Source: Streptomyces sp. Root1304
GTDB lineage: Bacteria; Actinomycetota; Actinomycetes; Streptomycetales; Streptomycetaceae
Length of the DNA stretch: 64,000 bases
Assembly: GCF_001426405.1 (NCBI RefSeq)
Contig: NZ_LMEP01000022.1
Span: 1,363-65,362, forward strand
Direction: 5' to 3'
The notes beneath the pieces were generated by a model, which did no database searches, had not been told where the DNA came from, and saw nothing but the letters and a program-made list of their open reading frames with translations. Position 1 is the stretch's first letter; each line of letters begins with the position of its first letter. Below are positions 16,361-24,435 of this stretch, piece by piece. The position numbers were made by a program, and so were the translations under genes.

Positions 16361-17548
16361 TCAGCGCTCCAGGACCAGGGCGAGGCCCTGGCCGACGCCG
16401 ATGCAGAGGGCCGCGAGGCCGGTGCCCGAGCCGGCCGCCGCCAGCTGGTGGGCCACCGATCCGGCGAGCCGGGCACCGGAGGCGCCGAGCGGGTGGCCGA
16501 GGGCGACGGCCCCGCCGCGGGGATTCACGATCTCGGGGTCGAGTTCCGGCCATTCGGAGAGGCAGCCGAGCGCCTGGGCGGCGAAGGCCTCGTTGAGCTC
16601 GAAGGTCCGCAGGTCGGCGAAGGAGCGACCGGACTTCTCCAGGGCCCGGCGGACGGCCGCGACCGGGCCGAGCCCGAAGAGCTGCGGCTCGATGCCGGTG
16701 ACCGCCGAGGCCCGGATGCGGGCCAGCGGCTCCCGCCCGGTCTCGCGCAGGCCGTCCTCGTCGACGAGGAGCAGGGCCGCCGCGCCGTCGTTGAGCGGTG
16801 AGGAGTTGCCCGCGGTGACGGTGCCGCCCTCGGGGCGGAAGGCGGGCTTCAGCTTGGCGAGGGTCTCCATGGTGGAGCCCTCGCGGATGCACTCGTCGCG
16901 CTGGAGGTCCACGCCCGGGTAGGGCACGACCTCGTCGTCGTAGAGGCCCTTCGCCCAGGCCTCGGCGGCCTTGCGGTGGCTGTCCAGGGCGAAGGCGTCC
17001 TGCTGCTCGCGGGTGAGGCCGTGCCGGTCCGCGATCTGCTCGGCGCCCTCGCCGAGCGCGACCGTCCACTCGGCGGGCATGCGCGGGTTGGTCATGCGCC
17101 AGCCGAGGGTGGTCGAGTGGAGCTGCTGGTGGCCGGCGGGGAAGGCCCGCTCGGGCTTCTGCAGGACCCAGGGGGCGCGGGACATCGACTCGACGCCGCC
17201 GGCGATGGCGACGGAGGCGTCGCCGAGGGCGATGGCGCGGGCCGCCTGGATGACGGCTTCGAGGCCGGAGCCGCAGAGCCGGTTGACGGTGACGCCGGGG
17301 ACGGAGACCGGCAGCCCGGCGAGGAGGACGGCCATCCGCGCCACGTCGCGGTTGTCCTCGCCCGCGCCGTTGGCGTCACCGAAGTAGACGTCGTCGACGA
17401 GCGCCGGGTCGAGCGCCGGGGAGCGGTCGACGAGCGCCCGGACGACGTGGGCCGCGAGGTCGTCGGGACGTACGGAGGCGAGGGCGCCGCCGAACTTCCC
17501 GATCGGGGTGCGGACGGCGTCGACGATGTAGACGTCGCGGATGCTCAT
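16361..17548 (-). CDS. Acetyl-CoA acetyltransferase (thiolase)
   Basis: A 395-residue thiolase, which cleaves or condenses acyl-CoA and acetyl-CoA. Catalytic Cys is in NRLCGSGLEAV, acyl-CoA loop in NEAFAAQALG, the conserved His in GHPLGASGAR, and the second Cys in CIGVGQG, where the usual CIGGGQG has a Val. Start VYIVDAVRTPIGKFGG is typical of PaaJ/3-oxoadipyl-CoA and acetoacetyl-CoA thiolases. ATG 17548 follows GGGAGAG. It appears monocistronic; a role in beta-oxidation or aromatic catabolism cannot be separated by sequence alone. Confidence 0.9.
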   Translation of the reverse strand: MSIRDVYIVDAVRTPIGKFGGALASVRPDDLAAHVVRALVDRSPALDPALVDDVYFGDANGAGEDNRDVARMAVLLAGLPVSVPGVTVNRLCGSGLEAVIQAARAIALGDASVAIAGGVESMSRAPWVLQKPERAFPAGHQQLHSTTLGWRMTNPRMPAEWTVALGEGAEQIADRHGLTREQQDAFALDSHRKAAEAWAKGLYDDEVVPYPGVDLQRDECIREGSTMETLAKLKPAFRPEGGTVTAGNSSPLNDGAAALLLVDEDGLRETGREPLARIRASAVTGIEPQLFGLGPVAAVRRALEKSGRSFADLRTFELNEAFAAQALGCLSEWPELDPEIVNPRGGAVALGHPLGASGARLAGSVAHQLAAAGSGTGLAALCIGVGQGLALVLER

Positions 17549-17760
17549 CGGTTCTCTCCCACGTGGCCTTCGGAACGACTCTGTTCGCCTGGTGAAAGGA
17601 TTTTCGCCCCGGCGCGCGCGCAGAGTCTCTGCCCGGAGGCCCGCCGTGTCAACGGGCCCTTTCCCGACACGACGGCCGACACGACGGCCGACCCGACGGA
17701 CCGACGCGCCGGGCGGGCGACAGGCGGCCCGGCCGACCGAAGCGCGGTGAAGCACCCAGG

Positions 17761-18030
17761 TCAGCCGCCCGCGGCCGGCCGCACCAGGGCCGTCAGACCG
17801 TAGTCGAGCTCGCGCCCGTCGACGAGCAGGGCCTCCACCGTCCGCGTCTCGGGGTCGATGTCGGCCCTGAGGCCGTGCCCCTCGTAGATCGGGTAGCCCG
17901 ACTCGCCGTGCCGTCCGGTGACCTCGACGACGGCGGAGCGGACCGCGCTGTCCGTCACGGACGCGTCGCCCCGGTCCTCGACGTGCGCGGGCACCAGCAG
18001 GATCTCGAAACGCTTCGGAACAGTGCTCAT
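17761..18030 (-). CDS. Small hypothetical protein
   Basis: An 89-residue acidic protein (MSTVPKRFEILLVPAHVEDR) with two beta-rich halves, one ending VEVTGRHGESGYPIYEG and the other ETRTVEALLVDGRELDYG. No signal peptide, membrane segment or known motif. It may belong to small Streptomyces families of the DUF6296 kind, but I could not confirm this. It starts 17 bases after the LacI regulator's stop on the same strand and might be co-transcribed. The ribosome binding site is weak. Confidence 0.6.
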   Translation of the reverse strand: MSTVPKRFEILLVPAHVEDRGDASVTDSAVRSAVVEVTGRHGESGYPIYEGHGLRADIDPETRTVEALLVDGRELDYGLTALVRPAAGG

Positions 18031-18047
18031 GCACCGACGCTAAGCGT

Positions 18048-19082
18048 TCAGCTGGACTCCCGCCGGATGACCCGCGAGTCGAGCATGGCGCGGGTGTGCG
18101 GCGGCACCTCCGGCTCCCGTACGGCCCGGTCGACCAGCTCCGCCAGCTCGCGGCCGAGCACCATGTCGAACCGTACGGTGCTGAGCCGGGGCCGCAGGAG
18201 ACGGCCGAGGAGGAGGTCGTCGGCGCCGATGACGGCGGTGTCCTCGGGCACGGCGATGCCCGCGTCCTGGAGCGACCTCATCAGGAGCATCGCGTACTCG
18301 TCGTTGTACGTGAAGACGGCGTCGAGCCCGAGCTCGCGCCAGCGTCCGGCGAGTGCGTCGGCCGACTCCTCGTCGTACCGCAGCGGCAGGGGTACGACGG
18401 TGGCGTCGGTACCCTCGGCGGCACGCCGGGCGCCTTCGAGGCGGGGGCCGGAGAACATCGCGAGCCCCGGTTCCTCGGGGACCACGACCCCGATCCGGCG
18501 CCGGCCGCCCTCGATCAGATGGGCGGTGGCCACCTCGCCGACCCGCGTCTGGTCCGACACCAGGGCGTGCGCGCCCTCGACGCTGCCGGTGCCGAGGGTG
18601 ATCACGGCTCTCGCACCGGACCGCTTGAGGATCTCGACGCCCTGCTCGGTCAGCTGGATCTCGCCGAGCGAGACCACGGCCACCGGCCGCAGCTCGGCCC
18701 AGGCACGGGCGGCCTCGTCGGCTTCGAGGCCGACGCTGCCGTACTGGACCACGGTGTAGTCGAGGCGCCGCAGGGCCCACTGGAACTCGTTGAACAGCTG
18801 GCTGTACAGCGGTCCGACCGGGACGTGGGAGCTGGGCAGCAGCACCATGCGGCTGTGCCCGGCGCGCAGGCTCCGGGCGCCGGCGTGCGGCACGTACCCC
18901 AGCTCCTCGGCCGCCTCGCGCACCCGTCGGCGGGTGGGCTCGCTGATGCGGACGGCCGAGGTGTTGTTCAGGACGTACGAGACGGTGGCCCGGGACACGC
19001 CCGCGAGGCGGGCGACATCGGCGCTGGTCGGGACCGCCCGTCCGGCGGGACGTTCGGGGGAGTGTTCGGTTGGCTGGCTCAT
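18048..19082 (-). CDS. LacI family transcriptional regulator
   Basis: A protein of 344 residues. The N-terminal helix-turn-helix and hinge (SADVARLAGVSRATVSYVLN, RISEPTRRRVREAAEELGY) are classic LacI. A periplasmic-binding-protein-like effector domain follows (AVVSLGEIQLTEQGVEILK, GARAVITLG, VIGADDLLLGRLLRPRLSTV). It binds DNA as a dimer and is released by, or activated with, a sugar-type ligand. ATG 19082 was preferred to ATG 19106. It is divergent from an MFS transporter with a 29-bp inverted repeat between them, so it likely represses itself and the transporter. Confidence 0.9.
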   Translation of the reverse strand: MSQPTEHSPERPAGRAVPTSADVARLAGVSRATVSYVLNNTSAVRISEPTRRRVREAAEELGYVPHAGARSLRAGHSRMVLLPSSHVPVGPLYSQLFNEFQWALRRLDYTVVQYGSVGLEADEAARAWAELRPVAVVSLGEIQLTEQGVEILKRSGARAVITLGTGSVEGAHALVSDQTRVGEVATAHLIEGGRRRIGVVVPEEPGLAMFSGPRLEGARRAAEGTDATVVPLPLRYDEESADALAGRWRELGLDAVFTYNDEYAMLLMRSLQDAGIAVPEDTAVIGADDLLLGRLLRPRLSTVRFDMVLGRELAELVDRAVREPEVPPHTRAMLDSRVIRRESS

Positions 19083-19152
19083 CGCTCCGGCATCTTTCCA
19101 GAACAATCCGGCACAGGGGCTGGCGGATGGCCGGAAACGAGTGCTACACAGT

Positions 19153-19181
19153 GTTTACACGTGTCAGTGACACGAGTAAAC
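19153..19181. promoter_or_regulatory. LacI-family operator between lacI-like and MFS genes
   Basis: Inverted repeat GTTTACACGTGTC-AGT-GACACGAGTAAAC, with 12 of 13 bases matching between arms. It lies in the divergent promoter region, about 70 bases from each start. Size and symmetry fit a LacI-type operator, though the two half-sites are wider apart than the classic 14-18 bp core. Confidence 0.7.
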
Positions 19182-19237
19182 CTCTCGTTCGATCCGTTCC
19201 TCGCCCGTTCGTCGGGCGATCTCCCCAGGAGGGCAAC

Positions 19238-20473
19238 GTGGCCCTTTCTACGACCCAAGGCTCCGACTCCCCCGCGGCCGCACGGCCGACGCGGGGCCTG
19301 ATGCCGCTGCTCCTCGCCGGGAACACGGCCATGTACGCCCTGTACATCGGCGTCCCCGGCATGCTCCTCGCCCTCCAGGTCGAGGAGATCGATCCCGTCG
19401 ACAAGGTGGCGAACTTCGGCCTCGTCTCCGGGATCTCCGCGATCTTCGCCACCGTGTTCAACCCGGTGGCGGGCGCCCTGTCCGACCGTTCGGGCCGCCG
19501 CAACCCGTGGATCCTCGCCGGCGGTCTGCTCGCCCTCCCGGTGATGTTCCTGCTCGGCAGCGTCCACACGATCCTGCTCGTGACCATCGTCTGGTGTCTC
19601 GGCCAGGCGGTCATGAACGTCTACCAGGCGGCCCTCACCTCCGTGGTCCCCGACCGGGTCCCGGTCGCCGCCCGCGGCAAGGCCTCCGCCGCCGTCGGCC
19701 TGGGCCTCCCCATCGGCTCGACGATCGGCGCCCTCGTCGGCGCGGCCTTCTCCGAGCACTACCGCACCGGCTATCTCGTCTTCGGCGCGATCATCGCGGC
19801 CACCGCCGTCCTCTTCACCACCTGCGCCCGCGAGCAGCGGATGCCCGCCAAGGCACCGACGCCCGTCAAGGAGCAGCTCGCGGCCTTCGGCAGCGCCCTG
19901 CGGAACCACGACTTCCGCTGGGCCTTCATCGGCCGCGCCCTGCTCATCCTGGGCTACTTCTCGGTGGCCGGATTCCAGCTGTACATCCTCAAGGACCACA
20001 CCGAGCTGCCCGCCGGGCTCGGCGCCGAGGAGGCGGTGGCGATCCTCATGCCGCTCAACGCGGTCGCCATGGCGGTCTCCACCGTGCTCGGCGGCTGGCT
20101 CTCGGACCGCTACGACCGGCGCAAGCTCTTCGTCGGCGCCTCCGCCGCGCTCGCCGCCGTCGCCCTGCTCATCCCGGCCCTGTCGGCGAGCTGGACCGCG
20201 ATGCTCGCCTTCTCCGTCGTCAACGGGCTGGGCTTCGGCTGCTACATGGCCGTCGACACCGCCCTGGTGACCATGGTGCTGCCGAAGGCCGAGGACGCCG
20301 CGCGGGACATGGGCGTCCTCAACGTCGCCAACGCCGGCCCGCAGATCGTCGCCCCCTTCGTGGCCTCGCTGATCGTCTCGCTCAGTGGCGGGTACACGGC
20401 GCTCTTCCTGATCGCCGCCGTACTGTCGGTGCTCGGCGCGCTCGCCGTGCGCCCCATCCGCAGCGTGCGCTGA
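19238..20473 (+). CDS. MFS transporter
   Basis: A 411-residue integral membrane protein with about 12 predicted helices (for example LLAGNTAMYALYIGVPGMLL, IFATVFNPVAGALSDRSGRR, LVTIVWCLGQAVMNVYQAAL). The MFS signature GALSDRSGRRNPW lies in the loop after helix 2, with a second copy-like GWLSDRYDRRK midway, as in a tandem 6+6 fold. GTG 19238 has a strong AGGAGGG. Control by the divergent LacI regulator suggests a sugar or glycoside substrate, possibly uptake of a disaccharide; the sequence does not show which. Confidence 0.85.
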   Translation: MALSTTQGSDSPAAARPTRGLMPLLLAGNTAMYALYIGVPGMLLALQVEEIDPVDKVANFGLVSGISAIFATVFNPVAGALSDRSGRRNPWILAGGLLALPVMFLLGSVHTILLVTIVWCLGQAVMNVYQAALTSVVPDRVPVAARGKASAAVGLGLPIGSTIGALVGAAFSEHYRTGYLVFGAIIAATAVLFTTCAREQRMPAKAPTPVKEQLAAFGSALRNHDFRWAFIGRALLILGYFSVAGFQLYILKDHTELPAGLGAEEAVAILMPLNAVAMAVSTVLGGWLSDRYDRRKLFVGASAALAAVALLIPALSASWTAMLAFSVVNGLGFGCYMAVDTALVTMVLPKAEDAARDMGVLNVANAGPQIVAPFVASLIVSLSGGYTALFLIAAVLSVLGALAVRPIRSVR

Positions 20474-20515
20474 TCCGCGTCGGCGCCCGTAGAACACCGT
20501 CAGAGAGGCGGCACC

Positions 20516-21211
20516 GTGCGCCTGCACACCACCACCTGGGGATCCGGTGACCGGATCGCCCTGCTCGTCCACGGCCTCATGGCCGACCACCGCACCTGGC
20601 GGCGGGTCGGACCGGCGCTCGCGGAGCGCGGCTACCGGGTGATCGCGGTGGACCTGCGGGGGCACGGGGCGAGCGGGCGGGCGGCGGGCCCGGAGGCGTA
20701 CCGGCCGGAGGACCACGCCGACGACCTCGTCGAAACCCTTCCGGCCGGCGCCGCGTTGGCCCTCGGCCACTCGCTCGGCGGGCTCGTGCTGGCCGGCGCG
20801 CTCGACCGGCTCGCACCGGCCCGCGCGGTCTTCTCCGACCCGGCCTGGCACCTCGGCGGCTACCGGGCCGGCCTCTTCGTCCGGGGCAAGACGATGACCC
20901 GGGCGCAGATCAAGGGCTTCAACCCGCACTGGCCGGACGAGGACGTCGAGACCGAGATGGCGTCCGTACGCGACTGGGACGAGCGGACGGCCCACGGTCT
21001 GACGGGATGCGTGGGCGCCGATCTGTGGCCGTCCCGCGCGAGCGTCCCCTCCCTGGTCACCCTCGCCGATCCGAGCCTGCTGGTCTCCCCCGCGGCGGCC
21101 CGGATGCTGGAGGGCCGCGGCTTCACCGTCCGTACGGTGGCGAAAGCGGGTCACACGATCCACCGGGACGACTTCGACGGATTCATGTCCGCGCTGGACG
21201 ACTGGATCTGA
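20516..21211 (+). CDS. Alpha/beta hydrolase
   Basis: A 231-residue hydrolase. HGLMADHRTWRRV (oxyanion loop), DLRGHGASG, nucleophile elbow GHSLGGL, and a C-terminal KAGHTIHRDD with the catalytic His. The acid is probably the Asp in LADPSLLVSP. No signal peptide, so cytosolic. The closest feel is esterase/lactonase members with a short cap domain. GTG start with GAGAGG upstream. It lies 42 bases after the MFS gene and may be co-transcribed with it, in which case it might process the imported compound (inference). Confidence 0.85.
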   Translation: MRLHTTTWGSGDRIALLVHGLMADHRTWRRVGPALAERGYRVIAVDLRGHGASGRAAGPEAYRPEDHADDLVETLPAGAALALGHSLGGLVLAGALDRLAPARAVFSDPAWHLGGYRAGLFVRGKTMTRAQIKGFNPHWPDEDVETEMASVRDWDERTAHGLTGCVGADLWPSRASVPSLVTLADPSLLVSPAAARMLEGRGFTVRTVAKAGHTIHRDDFDGFMSALDDWI

Positions 21212-21225
21212 CGTACCGTTCAGTC

Positions 21226-21456
21226 ATGGACGACGCGTCGATGGACTCCGCGATGGTGGGACTGCTCGGCCGGGTGACCGGCACCGTCGGGCCCGGCCTC
21301 GTCGGCGAGGTGATCGTCCGGATCCGGGGCGGCGCCGAGCACTTCCTCGCCCATCCGGCCTCGGCCAAGGAGCGGATCGAGGTCGGGACGGTGGTGATGG
21401 TCATGGAACATCTCCCTCCGCGCACCGTCTATGTCACAGCCGCGTACGACAGTTGA
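21226..21456 (+). CDS. NfeD-like OB-fold protein (short)
   Basis: A 76-residue protein. LLGRVTGTVGPGLVGEVIVRI, then GTVVMVMEHLPPRTVYVTAAY, is the soluble OB-fold pattern of NfeD C-terminal domains. The membrane helices and protease domain of longer NfeDs are missing. It is immediately upstream of the flotillin gene, the well-known NfeD/flotillin pairing, so it probably binds the flotillin assembly. ATG 21226 lies 14 bases after the hydrolase stop. Confidence 0.75.
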   Translation: MDDASMDSAMVGLLGRVTGTVGPGLVGEVIVRIRGGAEHFLAHPASAKERIEVGTVVMVMEHLPPRTVYVTAAYDS

Positions 21457-21539
21457 CGGAACCGTTGAGCCGCGGGCGCCGCGGGCGCACACTCCCTTCA
21501 CCGGATCCGCACCGGATCCGGTGAAGGGGGACCTTGCCC

Positions 21540-22955
21540 ATGAGTTTCGGCATTCTGGCGGGCGTCGTCGGCGGCGCCCTCGCCGTTCTCATCATCGTGT
21601 TCAAAATGATGTGGCGCGTCGCGGAACCCAACGAGGCGCTGATCATCTCCGGTTCCAACCACAAGAACGAAGGCCTCGGCGCGGGCATGGGCTTCCGCAT
21701 CGTCACCGGTCGCGGCACGCTGGTACTGCCCGGGGTGCAGGCGGTGCGCAAACTCTCGCTCGACCTCAACGAGACCCAGCTGTCCGTGGAGTGCGTCACC
21801 CACCAGGGCATCCCGCTCAAGGTCCGCGGTGTGGTGATCTTCAAGGTCGGTGACGACTTCGTGTCGATCGCCAACGCCGCCCGCCGGTTCCTCGACCAGC
21901 AGAAGCTGATGTCGGAGCGGGTGCACATCGTCTTCGCCGGTCATCTCCGCGCCATCGTCGGCGGGTTGACCGTGGAGGACATGATCCGTGACCGGGAGAA
22001 GCTGACCGGGCAGGCCCGTTCGGCCTGTGGCACGGAGATGGAGAAGCTCGGTCTGATCGTCGACTCGCTCCAGATCCACGAGATCGAGGACCCGACCGGG
22101 TACATCAAGAACCTGGCCGCCCCGCACGCGGCCGCCGTCACACGGGACGCCCGGATCGCGCAGGCCGAGGCGAACCGGCGCGCCACCGAGGCCGAGCAGC
22201 AGGCCGCCGCCCGGATGTCGGAGGCGACCCGCGACAGCGAGATCCTCCAGGCGGGCTACCAGGCCGAGCGGGACCAGGCCTCCGCGCGGGCCCGGCAGGC
22301 CGGTCCGCTGGCCGACGCGGCCTCCCGCCAGGAGGTCGTCGTCCAGGAGACCCGGGTCGCCGAGCTGGAGGGCCTCCGCAAGGAGCAGCAGCTCCAGGCG
22401 GAGGTCCGCAAGCCGGCCGACGCGATGGCGTACGAGACCCGCACGCTGGCCGCGGCCGAGCGTGACGCCCGGATCTCGGCGGCCGAGGCCGAGGCGAAGG
22501 AGACCGAGCTGGCGAGCGCGGCCGCGGCGACGGCGACCCGGCTCACGGGTGAGGCCGAGGCCGCGGCGCAGCACGCCAGGGGGCTCGCGGTCGCCGAGGC
22601 GACCCGGGCGAAGGGTCTGGCGGAGGCCGAGGCGATCAAGGCGCGGGCGGCGGCGCTCGCGGAGAACCAGGAGGCCGTGGTCGCGCAGCAGCTGGCGGAG
22701 AAGTGGCCCGAGATCGTCCAGGCGGGCGCTTCCGCGTTCGGGAACGTCGACCAGATGGTGCTGCTGAACGGCGCCGACGGCATGGCGGACGTCTTCGCCA
22801 AGGCGCTGACCATGGGCGGGACCGGGCTCGGTCTGGCCCGGCAGCTGCTCGCCACGATGAACCCGGGCGCACCGGAGCGGCTGGGCGTCGCCGCGCCGCC
22901 GGCGCCCCGGGCGTCGGAGGAGAGCGTGGAGATCACGGTCGGCGACGGGGAGTAG
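21540..22955 (+). CDS. floT: Flotillin (SPFH/band 7 protein)
   Basis: A 471-residue protein. An N-terminal membrane segment (GILAGVVGGALAVLIIVFKM) precedes an SPFH domain (residues ~30-200: PNEALIISG, VVIFKVGDDFVSIANAARRFL). A long Ala/Glu-rich coiled coil follows (~215-400, with repeated A-E-A and R-A-x-E-A-E), then a short tail. Flotillins assemble in membrane microdomains and organise signalling and secretion complexes. The NfeD gene upstream supports the call. GAAGGGGG precedes the start; a TTG at 21534 is possible. It is followed by hairpins. Confidence 0.9.
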   Translation: MSFGILAGVVGGALAVLIIVFKMMWRVAEPNEALIISGSNHKNEGLGAGMGFRIVTGRGTLVLPGVQAVRKLSLDLNETQLSVECVTHQGIPLKVRGVVIFKVGDDFVSIANAARRFLDQQKLMSERVHIVFAGHLRAIVGGLTVEDMIRDREKLTGQARSACGTEMEKLGLIVDSLQIHEIEDPTGYIKNLAAPHAAAVTRDARIAQAEANRRATEAEQQAAARMSEATRDSEILQAGYQAERDQASARARQAGPLADAASRQEVVVQETRVAELEGLRKEQQLQAEVRKPADAMAYETRTLAAAERDARISAAEAEAKETELASAAAATATRLTGEAEAAAQHARGLAVAEATRAKGLAEAEAIKARAAALAENQEAVVAQQLAEKWPEIVQAGASAFGNVDQMVLLNGADGMADVFAKALTMGGTGLGLARQLLATMNPGAPERLGVAAPPAPRASEESVEITVGDGE

Positions 22956-23031
22956 CCGACGGGACGCCGGAAGCGGCTCAACGGGTCCGCGAGGGTCCAA
23001 GAGCCGGGGCCGCGCTCCGTGGCAGCGGCTC

Positions 23032-23069
23032 TGTCACCGGCACCGGGTCCGTCCCCGGAGCCGGTGACA
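23032..23069 (+). terminator. Hairpin downstream of the flotillin gene
   Basis: Arms TGTCACCGGC and GCCGGTGACA with an additional internal GC-rich pairing. A second hairpin follows at 23076-23106 (GGGGCCCGG/CCGGGCCCC) facing the convergent small gene. Together they separate the two transcription units. Confidence 0.6.
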
Positions 23070-23140
23070 CGCGCGGGGGCCCGGTGCCGTCATGGCGCCG
23101 GGCCCCTCTCGCGTACCCCCGTCGGGCTTCTCGTTCCGGC

Positions 23141-23311
23141 TCAGTTGTGGCCGAACTTCCGTTCCTTGCGGTGGGACGCGTGCTCGACGAGTGGCATCGA
23201 GGTCTCGCTCTTGGGAGCCGTCGAGGTCTGTTCCTTCGCGGCTGCCTCGGTACGGTGCTCATGGCCGCCGGTACGGGCTCCCCGGTTCGTCCGGGTCTGT
23301 TTCTTGCCCAC
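23141..23311 (-). CDS. Small basic hypothetical protein (56 aa)
   Basis: GTG 23311 with GGGAGG eight bases upstream opens a 56-residue highly charged protein starting MGKKQTRTNRGARTGGHEHR and ending VEHASHRKERKFGHN. It is rich in Lys, Arg and His with no hydrophobic core, so likely disordered. High GC at third positions and a good ribosome site support it as a real gene. It is convergent to flotillin. I do not recognise a function; nucleic-acid binding is possible on charge alone. Confidence 0.65.
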   Translation of the reverse strand: MGKKQTRTNRGARTGGHEHRTEAAAKEQTSTAPKSETSMPLVEHASHRKERKFGHN

Positions 23312-23388
23312 GATCGTGCCTCCCGTGACGGGTGTCGGACGGTGGTCCGTATCCCCTCAGCCTGGCACGGAGCCCCCGGAGCCGCATG

Positions 23389-24219
23389 TCAGGAGTCCGG
23401 GGCGAGGACCCGGGTGAAGGCGGCCAGGGTGGGCGTGTTCCGGGTGCGGTCCAGGACGGCGAAGACGATCTCCTCGAAGTGGCCGGCGAAGCGGCCCTCA
23501 CCGGTGAGGAGGGCCTTGAAGGCGCCTGCCACGTCCTCCGGGGCGTTCTGGAAGACGCCGCAGCCCCAGGCGCCGAGGACGAGCCGCCGGTAGCCGGAGG
23601 CGGCCGCGGTCTCCAGGACGCGTTCGGCTCGGGCGGCGAGGGCGGCGGGCAGCAGGCCGGCGCGCTCGGGGGTGGTGCGGCGGACGACACCGGCGTTGGG
23701 CGCGGGTGAGGTGAGGAAGCCGACGGTGAAGGGGGCGTCGAGGAGGGCGCCCCGGTCGTCGCGGAAGACGGGGACCCGGGGCGAGTGGATGACCCGGTCG
23801 GTGTAGAAGGCGTCCCTCTCCTCCCGGTGGTGGGCGTAGTAGGCGGGGGCGCGGAGCAGGGTGGCGTGGAGGGCGGAGGAGCGGCAGAGCGCCTCTTCCT
23901 GGGCCTGGGCGCCGTTGAGGTAGCCGCCGCCGGGGTTGCGGGCGGAGGCGAAGTTCAGGACGGCGACCGGGCGGGCGGCGTCGGCTCCGGTCATCCGGCG
24001 GGCGGCCTGGAGGCTGCTCTCGGGGGTGACGTGGAGGGTGGGGACGCGGTCGGTGTCCGGGGTGACGGGGACGGGCCCGGGGCCGTGGAGTCGGGTTCCG
24101 GCCAGCGCGGCGGCCAGGTCCTCGGCGAGGGAGACGGTCCGGCCGTCGGGGGCGCGGTAGTGGCCCGCGGCGACGATCTCCTCGGTCTGACGCGCGAGGG
24201 CGCGCAGTCGTGCACTCAT
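23389..24219 (-). CDS. Bacterial PARG-like protein (TIGR02452 family)
   Basis: A 276-residue protein with a macrodomain of the poly(ADP-ribose) glycohydrolase type: VAVLNFASARNPGGGYLNGA, then QAQEEALCRSSALH, the bacterial PARG signature GGG-x6-QEE with its catalytic glutamates. SPRVPVFRDDRGALLD and LVLGAWGCGVFQNAPEDVA complete the ADP-ribose-binding site. Such enzymes hydrolyse ADP-ribose polymers or related ADP-ribosylated products. Length matches the family. It is monocistronic, read away from the ergothioneine operon. Confidence 0.85.
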   Translation of the reverse strand: MSARLRALARQTEEIVAAGHYRAPDGRTVSLAEDLAAALAGTRLHGPGPVPVTPDTDRVPTLHVTPESSLQAARRMTGADAARPVAVLNFASARNPGGGYLNGAQAQEEALCRSSALHATLLRAPAYYAHHREERDAFYTDRVIHSPRVPVFRDDRGALLDAPFTVGFLTSPAPNAGVVRRTTPERAGLLPAALAARAERVLETAAASGYRRLVLGAWGCGVFQNAPEDVAGAFKALLTGEGRFAGHFEEIVFAVLDRTRNTPTLAAFTRVLAPDS

Positions 24220-24435
24220 GGCCCCAGCTTGATCTTTCGCGCCCGCCGGGGACAACGGATTTTCCCCGGGGGCGGTGCCGCGTCCGGCCGGACGGCGGGC
24301 GTGGGGTTTCGGCCCGCCGGGGGCACGAGGGGCGCGTCCCGGGGGCTCGGGGCGCTCTTGCACGCCGGTCGGTGGTGGCTTTAGGTGGAAGCAGCAACTC
24401 CCCGGGACCCGTCCCGATGACCAGGAGGTGTACGG

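Noticed and set aside
19079..21163. Minus-strand open frame of 694 codons
   Set aside because: It is antisense to the MFS transporter and hydrolase, which have clear family signatures. Its composition (Gly/Glu/Arg/His repeats) is typical of a shadow frame.
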